Source: JAYWIG01 sp043789035 (lineage in GTDB: Bacteria > Pseudomonadota > Gammaproteobacteria > Burkholderiales > Burkholderiaceae_E). Taken from it: a stretch of DNA of 43,894 nt. The position numbers and the translations under genes were made by a program. Below, piece after piece: positions 16,780 through 23,339 of the stretch; position 1 is the stretch's first letter; each line of letters opens with the position of its first letter. The notes below the pieces were generated by a model, which worked only from the letters and a program-made list of their open reading frames with translations, had not been told where the DNA came from and made no database searches. The stretch covers positions 1-43,894 of the forward strand of contig JAYWIG010000201.1 of the NCBI GenBank assembly GCA_043789035.1, in the 5' to 3' direction.

Positions 16780-17979
16780 ATGATTATTACGTCTTTACTC
16801 GATACTGATCTTTATAAATTCACCATGATGCAAGTGGTGTTGCACCACTTTCCGGGTGCTCAGGTTGAATACAAATTTAAATGCCGCAATGAAGGCACGG
16901 ATTTGCGGCCCTATGTTGATTTGATTCGTGATGAAATCAACCAGCTTTGTACTTTACGGTTTCGAGAGCGCGAGTTAGATTACTTGCGTGGCATGCGTTT
17001 TATTAAAAGTGATTTCGTTGATTTTCTTGCTTTGTTCCAAATGAACAGCAAGTACATCAACGTTTTTCCAAACCCAAAAGATAATGGTGAAATCGAAATT
17101 TTGGTGAAAGGGCCTTGGCTGCATACCATCATGTTCGAAATCCCAGTGCTTTCGATTGTGAACGAAATTTATTTTCGCGCGACTCAGAAGTTCCCAGATT
17201 ATGTAACCGGACGTGCACGGTTAGGCGAAAAGATTTCGTCAATTACGTCCGATCCGGAGTTGACCGGAGTGAAAATCGCTGACTACGGTACTCGACGCCG
17301 ATTCTCACGGTTGTGGCATGAAGAAGTCATTCTTACCTGCAAGCAAAATCTTGGTGAGAATTTCGCTGGCACGTCGAATGTCTACTATGCAATGAAGCAT
17401 GGTATTTTGCCGCTTGGAACTATGGCTCATGAGTACTTACAAGCCGCACAAGCACTTGGGCCTAGACTAAGAGATTCTCAAATTTTCGCGTTTGAAATGT
17501 GGGCTAAAGAATATCGCGGCGATTTAGGAATTGCACTATCCGATGTGTATGGATTAGACGCTTTCTTGCGCGATTTCGATATGTACTTTTGTAAGCTTTT
17601 CGATGGCGCCAGACATGATTCCGGCGATCCATTCAATTGGGGGGAAAGTATCATCAATCATTACGAAAGCAATCGGGTTGACCCAAAGAGTAAAACCTTA
17701 GTTTTTTCTGATGGTTTGAACTTCCCTTTGATGATTGAACTTTATAAGCGCTTTTCATCGCGTATAAAAGTGGCTTTTGGTATTGGTACCAACCTTACCA
17801 ATGATTTGGGCTACACGCCTCTACAGATCGTGATGAAAATGGTGAGTTGTAATGGTCAACCAGTTGCAAAACTCTCAGATAATCCCGCGAAAAATATGTG
17901 TGAAGACGTGGCGTACTTGCAGTACCTTCGACAGGTATTCCAAATTAAAGATGATGCGGTTGAACCAAAGGTAAGTTAA
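16780..17979 (+). CDS. pncB: Nicotinate phosphoribosyltransferase
   Basis: 399 aa, full-length PncB: N-terminal LLDTDLYKFTMMQVVLHHFP, RGMRFIK, the central GTSNVYYAMKHGILPLGTMAHEYLQA containing the conserved His, then FDGARHDSGDPFNWGE and FSDGLNF phosphate-binding segments and FGIGTNLTND. It makes nicotinate mononucleotide from nicotinate, PRPP and ATP for NAD salvage. Position seven bases after the enamidase gene is unusual and informative: nicotinate imported by this operon would be both salvaged and catabolised. This is one of the firmest calls in the window. Confidence 0.95.
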   Translation: MIITSLLDTDLYKFTMMQVVLHHFPGAQVEYKFKCRNEGTDLRPYVDLIRDEINQLCTLRFRERELDYLRGMRFIKSDFVDFLALFQMNSKYINVFPNPKDNGEIEILVKGPWLHTIMFEIPVLSIVNEIYFRATQKFPDYVTGRARLGEKISSITSDPELTGVKIADYGTRRRFSRLWHEEVILTCKQNLGENFAGTSNVYYAMKHGILPLGTMAHEYLQAAQALGPRLRDSQIFAFEMWAKEYRGDLGIALSDVYGLDAFLRDFDMYFCKLFDGARHDSGDPFNWGESIINHYESNRVDPKSKTLVFSDGLNFPLMIELYKRFSSRIKVAFGIGTNLTNDLGYTPLQIVMKMVSCNGQPVAKLSDNPAKNMCEDVAYLQYLRQVFQIKDDAVEPKVS

Positions 17980-17981
17980 CT

Positions 17982-18821
17982 ATGAGTAGTTTTTTTAGTG
18001 TTCATACGGCTAATGGCGTGAGTGTCATCGAGATGAATCGGCCAGAGGCGCTGAATGCGATGAACGTTGCTTTTTGGGTTGATTTGCCGCAGATTATTAA
18101 GTCGTTAGATGCTGCCGGTAAAACTCGAGTGGCCGTACTGCAAGGTGCTGGACGTTTGTTTAGTGCGGGTATGGATGTATCGATGTTCTCGAAAGAAAGC
18201 GCCCTAACTACCGAAAGTGTTCTAGAACGTGAACGTTTTCGATTACAGTTGGCGGCATTGCAACGCAGCTTCGAAGCGATTGCGCAGGCTCGCTTTCCTG
18301 TGATCGCCGCGATACATGGTGCCTGTATTGGCGGTGCGGTTGACCTTGCTACTGCTTGCTGCCTTCGCTATGCCACTAAAGACGCGTTCTTCTGCATTGA
18401 GGAAATCAATATTGGCATGATGGCCGATGTAGGTACGCTGCAACGTATGCCAAAACAATTACCTGATGCCGTGGTTCGTGAACTTGCCTACACCGGAGAC
18501 CGACTTTCTGCAGATCGAGCGGAGCGCTTGGGGTTTGTTAACGGGTTGTTTGAAGATAAGGCAACTTTGCTCGCTGGTGTAATGGCGGTTGCGCAGAAAA
18601 TTGCTAGTAAAGCGCCTGTGGCAATAGCGGCGACCAAGGAAATGGTTTCGTATGCAAGAGATCATTCGGTTGCAGAATCGTTTGCGATGCTTAACGCCTT
18701 ACAGCCCTCGGTTTTTAGTGCCACCGACATTCAAGTCGCCATGATTGCGAGAAGCAAAAGGGAGCTTGCGCAGTTTGCTGATTTGGCACCCATCGATTTA
18801 CCAATAAACGTTAAGACTTAA
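17982..18821 (+). CDS. Crotonase family protein, dienoyl-CoA isomerase (ECH1)-like
   Basis: 279 aa enoyl-CoA hydratase/isomerase-fold protein: MNRPEALNAMN, oxyanion-hole FSAGMDVSMF near 60 and GACIGGAVDLATACCLRYA near 112, then CIEEINIGMMADVGTLQRMP. The acidic residues in the last segment match delta3,5-delta2,4-dienoyl-CoA isomerases better than ordinary hydratases. It starts two bases after the pncB stop, so it is co-transcribed. It could act on crotonyl-CoA or unsaturated acyl-CoA from ring catabolism, but the exact substrate is not readable. Confidence 0.85.
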   Translation: MSSFFSVHTANGVSVIEMNRPEALNAMNVAFWVDLPQIIKSLDAAGKTRVAVLQGAGRLFSAGMDVSMFSKESALTTESVLERERFRLQLAALQRSFEAIAQARFPVIAAIHGACIGGAVDLATACCLRYATKDAFFCIEEINIGMMADVGTLQRMPKQLPDAVVRELAYTGDRLSADRAERLGFVNGLFEDKATLLAGVMAVAQKIASKAPVAIAATKEMVSYARDHSVAESFAMLNALQPSVFSATDIQVAMIARSKRELAQFADLAPIDLPINVKT

Positions 18822-18835
18822 GCAAACTAGTTGCA

Positions 18836-20113
18836 ATGATCTTCGGCATTCCTATGGAGTTTTTTCTTTTTGGCTTTACTCTTTTAGGCGTGGCACTTTT
18901 TCATGACCACACCTTAAAGGTTGCGTTAATTGGTTTGCTAATCGTAGTGAGCTATAAACTCTTTGGCGTTGGTTTTGCTAGAGGGCATGGCTTTGACGGT
19001 TTTGTTTCGCATATGGCTCATGAATGGGTGATTCTTACAAACTTGCTGTGTTTACTGGTAGGTTTTGCGCTGTTATCGAACCACTTTGAGAAAAGCGAGA
19101 TTCCGGCTGTTTTGCCGAACTACTTGCCAGATGATTGGAAAGGCGGTTTTGTTTTACTGATCTCAGTCTTTGTGCTTTCAGCGTTTCTCGACAATATAGC
19201 CGCCGCGCTTATTGGCGGAGCGGTTGCGCAAACGGTTTTTCGAGGCAAAGTCCATACAGGGTATTTAGTTGCAATCGTGGCAGCATCCAATGGGGGTGGG
19301 TCTGGTTCGGTGGTTGGAGATACAACCACGACGATGATGTGGCTTGCAGGCATAAGCCCGATAGCGGTTCTGCCAGCCTACTTCGCTGCAGTGCCGGCGC
19401 TGATTTTCTTCGGCATTTTTGCTTCTTTACAGCAAGACAAGTTTCATCCGATTTTGAAAGATGCAACGCGCGGCGCTAAGGTGGATTGGGCGCATCTGTG
19501 TATTGCCGGTACCATTTTGCTTTCCGCAGTAGTGGTCAATATCTATGTGAATACTGAGTTGGGGGAGGCTGGGCAAAAGTTTCCATTTCTTGGGGCTACC
19601 GTGATCCTTATTACCTTGATTACTGCAGCGCTTCGTAAACCCGATTGGTCTTTGGTTCCAGGCGCCATGAAAGGTGCCGTGTTTCTATTGTCATTAGTAC
19701 TTATTGCGAGCTTGATGCCGGTAGATCATTTACCAAAAGCCTCTTGGCAATCTGCCTTTGGTCTAGGGTTTATCTCGGCGGTTTTCGACAACATTCCGCT
19801 CACCGCACTTGCGATTAACCAGGGTGGCTATGATTGGGGCTTGTTAGCCTATGCGGTGGGTTTTGGTGGCTCGATGATTTGGTTTGGTTCATCGGCCGGT
19901 GTTGCGCTAGCAAGTATGTTTCCGCAAGCTCGATCAGTCGGGTCTTGGCTGCGGTCAGGCTGGCATGTTACGGTTGCTTATATTTTGGGTTTTATGATTG
20001 CTTTATCGATTATTGGATGGAACCCAACACCGAAAAGATCCCTTGGATCACTGGAGCCGACAATGCTGGTTTCGTATAACTTTAATAATGGAGAGATGAA
20101 ATGGCAGATATAG
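18836..20113 (+). CDS. NhaD/citrate-transporter-type ion transporter
   Basis: 425 aa, about ten to twelve hydrophobic segments. The paired motifs FLDNIAAALIGGAV (about 120) and FDNIPLTALAIN (about 318) and the loop VVGDTTTTMMW mark the ion transporter superfamily (CitMHS/ArsB/NhaD). It probably exchanges Na+/H+ or moves a carboxylate at the inner membrane. It follows the crotonase gene by 14 nt and its 3' end overlaps the PHA-system gene by 13 nt, with the ribosome binding site of that gene inside it. Export or import of a pathway acid such as glutarate is conceivable but unsupported. Confidence 0.8.
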   Translation: MIFGIPMEFFLFGFTLLGVALFHDHTLKVALIGLLIVVSYKLFGVGFARGHGFDGFVSHMAHEWVILTNLLCLLVGFALLSNHFEKSEIPAVLPNYLPDDWKGGFVLLISVFVLSAFLDNIAAALIGGAVAQTVFRGKVHTGYLVAIVAASNGGGSGSVVGDTTTTMMWLAGISPIAVLPAYFAAVPALIFFGIFASLQQDKFHPILKDATRGAKVDWAHLCIAGTILLSAVVVNIYVNTELGEAGQKFPFLGATVILITLITAALRKPDWSLVPGAMKGAVFLLSLVLIASLMPVDHLPKASWQSAFGLGFISAVFDNIPLTALAINQGGYDWGLLAYAVGFGGSMIWFGSSAGVALASMFPQARSVGSWLRSGWHVTVAYILGFMIALSIIGWNPTPKRSLGSLEPTMLVSYNFNNGEMKWQI

Positions 20114-20376
20114 AAGTTCAGCGTGATCATGCCCTTGGTTTAAAAAAAGCAAAAGCGGCAGCCCAAAAGGTTGCAGACGAAATGGCTGAGAGCTTCGATA
20201 TGGAAAGTGAATGGGAAGGTAATACGCTTCATTTTTCTCGTTCAGGCGTGACTGGCGAGCTGACAGTGACTAAAAATTCTGTGCAAATGAATGCCAAATT
20301 GGGTTTCTTATTGTCGGCTTTTAAACCGAAAATTGAAGCGCAGATTGAAAAAAATTTCGATGAGTATTTTGGTTAA
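20101..20376 (+). CDS. Polyhydroxyalkanoic acid system family protein
   Basis: 91-aa protein resembling the PHA_gran_rgn family (PF09650/TIGR02610): HALGLKKAKAAAQKVADEMAE helix followed by a beta-rich FSRSGVTGELTVTKNSVQMNAKLGFLLSAFKPKIEAQIEKNFDEYF. Such proteins are found with polyhydroxyalkanoate genes. The ATG is preceded by GGAGA located within the end of the transporter gene, so translation is coupled. Presence at the end of a pathway predicted to yield acetyl-CoA/crotonyl-CoA is suggestive. Confidence 0.85.
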   Translation: MADIEVQRDHALGLKKAKAAAQKVADEMAESFDMESEWEGNTLHFSRSGVTGELTVTKNSVQMNAKLGFLLSAFKPKIEAQIEKNFDEYFG

Positions 20377-20394
20377 TTCTCAAGCGGCTTACAA

Positions 20395-20817
20395 ATGAGT
20401 TTGCGAGGTGTCCTTTCTCCCCTGTTTGTTTTGTGCGCGGGCTGGTTTTCTTTAACTGGCACTGTGAATGCTCAGCAGTTTCGCCCATTTACTGACCCGC
20501 GCATTACAGAGGCGCAGTGGCAAACCTATTATTCTGAAGTTTCAACAAAGTTCGCGAAAACTTTGCGCGATTTAGACACTGAAAATTTACAGCTCTTTTT
20601 CAATGAAGCCACTTTTGTTACCTATAGTTTTACTAAGCCCGGGCATCCTGCTCATCCGGCTTGGATCACACGCTTAGTCGTTGCTGCAGGAGAAAAGGTT
20701 ACGGTTAGCCAACATGGTTACTATGCGGGGTCGGAAAGTGAATTTGAAAAATTTTCCGATAGTTACAAAGCGCTGAATGAACGTTTAAAAAATAGCCTAT
20801 CGGCTAATCCAAAATAA
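20395..20817 (+). CDS. Small secreted hypothetical protein
   Basis: 140 aa with a clear signal peptide (MSLRGVL, hydrophobic core to about residue 24, cleavage after VNA). The mature part has no domain I recognise: FTDPRITEAQWQTYYSEV, then a conserved-looking HPAHPAWITRLVV stretch. It begins 18 nt after the PHA-system gene and is the last gene of the rightward run; its stop faces the class II aldolase stop with only about 27 nt between and no clear hairpin. Confidence 0.7.
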   Translation: MSLRGVLSPLFVLCAGWFSLTGTVNAQQFRPFTDPRITEAQWQTYYSEVSTKFAKTLRDLDTENLQLFFNEATFVTYSFTKPGHPAHPAWITRLVVAAGEKVTVSQHGYYAGSESEFEKFSDSYKALNERLKNSLSANPK

Positions 20818-20844
20818 CGGCCTTCCAATTTCCCGCTTACTGCT

Positions 20845-21492
20845 TTACCAATTGCAATTAAAACGCTGATTTAGCGCTTCAATGCTTTCTATAGAAAGCG
20901 CTTTTGCTTCTGGGCATAGCATCATTAACTTAGCAGTCTCTTCGAGCTCTTCTAAGACATAGCAAGCTTTCTCTAGCGATTGCTCCCAGACCACTGGCCC
21001 TAACCGTTCTAGCATCACTGCTCTCAAGAATTTGTTCTTACTTGCCTTTTCAGCCACTTGATCAGCTACTGCCTGAGCGCCGGGCAAATCATATTCAATG
21101 AACGGCACGTGCCCAACCTTCATCACCTGATAGGGAGTAATTGGAGGCAGGATATCGTTGTTACTCCACACACCTCGTAAGGTAAGGGCGACGAGGTGGG
21201 TAGAGTGCGTATGAACAATGCCTTGGGCCCTGGCGCTGGCTTCATAAATGCGCCGATGAAGCGCAATCGTTTTTGATGGTTTGTCACCGGAAACCCAATT
21301 GCACTGCTGGTCTAGTTTTGAGATACTTCTCGCATCTAAGTTGCCCAAACAGGCATCGGTTGGCGTGATTAAAAAACCATCTAACAATCGAACGCTTAGA
21401 TTACCTGCACTTCCAACCGTGTAGCCGCGCTGGAATAAGCTTGCCCCCAAGCGCACCATGGTTTGCCGTGCTTGGGGTTCTAGCTCCGACAT
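20845..21492 (-). CDS. Class II aldolase/adducin family protein (OtnC-like decarboxylase)
   Basis: 215 aa class II aldolase fold: SAGNLSVRLLDGFLITPT near 28, then the zinc-binding HTHSTH near 98 and a distal GPVVWEQSLEKACYVLEELEETAKL helix. It looks closest to the 3-oxo-tetronate 4-phosphate decarboxylase (OtnC) branch, enzymes that decarboxylate beta-oxo acids. It starts three bases after the glutaryl-CoA dehydrogenase stop, so the two are one operon. The partner kinase and dehydrogenase of the tetronate pathway are absent, so a different beta-oxo acid substrate is plausible. Confidence 0.82.
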   Translation of the reverse strand: MSELEPQARQTMVRLGASLFQRGYTVGSAGNLSVRLLDGFLITPTDACLGNLDARSISKLDQQCNWVSGDKPSKTIALHRRIYEASARAQGIVHTHSTHLVALTLRGVWSNNDILPPITPYQVMKVGHVPFIEYDLPGAQAVADQVAEKASKNKFLRAVMLERLGPVVWEQSLEKACYVLEELEETAKLMMLCPEAKALSIESIEALNQRFNCNW

Positions 21493-21495
21493 CGT

Positions 21496-22716
21496 TCAAT
21501 AAAACGCTTGAATGCCAGTTTGCGCACGGCCAAGAATAAGTGCGTGCACGTCGTGTGTACCTTCGTAGGTGTTGACTACTTCGAGGTTCACCATATGTCG
21601 AATCACGCCGTACTCGTCACTAATTCCATTGCCACCCAACATGTCTCGAGCCATGCGTGCAATGTCGAGTGATTTACCGCAAGAATTGCGCTTCATAATG
21701 GAGGTGATTTCGACTGCCGCAGTTCCGTTATCTTTCATACGGCCTAAACGCAAGCAACCCTGCAGGCCGAGGGTAATTTCCGTTTGCATATCGGCCAGCT
21801 TCTTTTGAATCAGCTGGTTAGCAGCCAGGGGGCGACCGAATTGATGTCGATCTAGCGTGTATTGACGTGCCATATGCCAGCAGAATTCCGCAGCACCTAG
21901 AGCGCCCCATGCAATGCCATACCGTGCGGAATTTAAGCAAGTGAACGGGCCTTTTAGACCTTCCACATGTGGTAGGAGCTGCGACTCTGGTGCAAATACT
22001 TGGTCCATCACAATCTCGCCCGTGAGTGATGCGCGTAGGCCAAACTTACCGTGTATTGCCGGGGCAGACAGACCTTTCATACCTTTTTCTAGGATAAAGC
22101 CTTTGATGCGACCGTCGAAGTCGCCACCCTGACACTTTGCCCATACGACGAAAACATCGGCAAACGGGGAATTGCTAATCCACATTTTTGCGCCAGTCAG
22201 CTCGTAGCCACCCGGAACAGCTTTAGCCCTTGTTTCCATCGAAGCAGGGTCAGAGCCGTGATTTGGCTCCGTCAAGCCGAAGCACCCAATGAACTCGCCA
22301 GTTGCAAGTTTGGGCAAATACTTCTGTTTTTGCTCTTCCGTGCCAAACTCGTAAATTGGCACCATCACTAGGGATGACTGAACGCTCATCATTGAGCGGT
22401 AACCAGAATCGACGCGTTCAATTTCTCTGGATATCAGGCCATAGCTCACGTAGTTTAAGCCGGGGCCGCCATACTCAGGGGGGATTGTTGGGCCGAGTAG
22501 GCCTAGCTCACCCATTTCGCGAAAAATCGCAGGGTCAGTTTTTTCATGTCGAAAACCTTCAAGCACTCTAGGCTGAAGCTTGTCCTGGCAATAAGCACGT
22601 GCCGCATCGCGAATCATTCGCTCTTCTTCGGTAAGCTGATCATCGAGAAGCAACGGATCTTCCCAATTGAAGGACGCTTTGTTTGATTTACTAGTAGCTT
22701 GAACGGGATTTAACAT
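21496..22716 (-). CDS. gcdH: Glutaryl-CoA dehydrogenase
   Basis: 406 aa acyl-CoA dehydrogenase of the GcdH subgroup: FNWEDPLLLDDQLTEEE start, GCFGLTEPNHGSDPASMETRA (substrate/FAD region, about 150), CLNSARYGIAWGALGAAEFCW, and the catalytic Glu in VNTYEGTHDVHALILGRAQTG near the C-terminus. It oxidises and decarboxylates glutaryl-CoA to crotonyl-CoA, passing electrons to ETF. Co-transcribed with the downstream aldolase-family gene. In the Azorhizobium nicotinate pathway glutaryl-CoA is an intermediate, so it could complete the route encoded 2-17 kb away; lysine/tryptophan or aminobenzoyl-CoA degradation are alternatives. Confidence 0.92.
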   Translation of the reverse strand: MLNPVQATSKSNKASFNWEDPLLLDDQLTEEERMIRDAARAYCQDKLQPRVLEGFRHEKTDPAIFREMGELGLLGPTIPPEYGGPGLNYVSYGLISREIERVDSGYRSMMSVQSSLVMVPIYEFGTEEQKQKYLPKLATGEFIGCFGLTEPNHGSDPASMETRAKAVPGGYELTGAKMWISNSPFADVFVVWAKCQGGDFDGRIKGFILEKGMKGLSAPAIHGKFGLRASLTGEIVMDQVFAPESQLLPHVEGLKGPFTCLNSARYGIAWGALGAAEFCWHMARQYTLDRHQFGRPLAANQLIQKKLADMQTEITLGLQGCLRLGRMKDNGTAAVEITSIMKRNSCGKSLDIARMARDMLGGNGISDEYGVIRHMVNLEVVNTYEGTHDVHALILGRAQTGIQAFY

Positions 22717-22799
22717 GAAGGCTTTCTTGCTTTAAAAGTTCAAATAATTAGATGTCGATTATTTAGATTTTACGTGCTGATCGATATTCTGCTAAGAAC

Positions 22800-23213
22800 T
22801 TACCTTACGGCCGTCACTTCTATTTCGACTTTTGCTCTGTCCTCCATCAACGCCGATACTTGTACCGCGCTCATCGCTGGGTAGTGCACGTTGCCAGTGC
22901 TATCTTTCATGACTGATTTGTAGTGCGCACCAATGGCCTTCCCAGCCGCTAGATATTCGTTTTTATTGGTGACATACCAAGTCATACGAACAATATGCTC
23001 TGGGCCTGCGTCGGCACACTTGAGTACCGCCATGATGTTCTCAAGCGCAAGTTTGGTTTGTTCCGCAAAATCGTCGGATTCGAATTGGCACTGTGCATTC
23101 CAACCAATTTGCCCAGCTACGGAAATAATCTGACCGTTTTGCGCACTAGACGATATGCCATTCGCATAGCCTCTTGGGGCCAACCATCCTTCAGGCTGAA
23201 GAGTTGTGTTCAT
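22800..23213 (-). CDS. RidA family protein
   Basis: 137 aa from the ATG at 23213, which has AAAGGG seven bases upstream; a longer TTG-initiated form from 23231 would put that site inside the gene. RidA/YjgF features: ISVAGQIGWN, the ALENIMAVLKCADAGPEHIVRMTWYV segment and the C-terminal VHYPAMSAVQVSALMEDRAKVEIEVTAV. Family members hydrolyse reactive enamines/imines. It lies 83 nt upstream of gcdH on the same strand and divergent from the aminobenzoyl-CoA-type monooxygenase, whose products would include an enamine/imine, a good functional fit. Confidence 0.87.
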   Translation of the reverse strand: MNTTLQPEGWLAPRGYANGISSSAQNGQIISVAGQIGWNAQCQFESDDFAEQTKLALENIMAVLKCADAGPEHIVRMTWYVTNKNEYLAAGKAIGAHYKSVMKDSTGNVHYPAMSAVQVSALMEDRAKVEIEVTAVR

Positions 23214-23243
23214 TTCGAAGCCCTTTATCAATAATTACTAGCT

Positions 23244-23262
23244 TTAACCAAACACTGGTTAA
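23244..23262. promoter_or_regulatory. Inverted repeat, probable operator in divergent promoter region
   Basis: TTAACCAAACACTGGTTAA is a perfect 7-bp inverted repeat with a 5-bp spacer, about 31 bp upstream of the RidA ATG and 78 bp upstream of the monooxygenase ATG. Size and symmetry suit a dimeric repressor of the TetR, MarR or GntR kind. No matching regulator gene is in the window. Confidence 0.45.
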
Positions 23263-23339
23263 TAGCGATATTGAAACAGAAATACTTTAAACTTGAAATA
23301 TATAGACTTAAAGTAATTTTCGGAAAATTGAGAAAACCT

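Noticed and set aside
22742..22764. AAATAAT-N9-ATTATTT inverted repeat between RidA and gcdH genes
   Set aside because: All-A/T arms in AT-rich DNA without a following T-run; too weak to call a terminator or operator.
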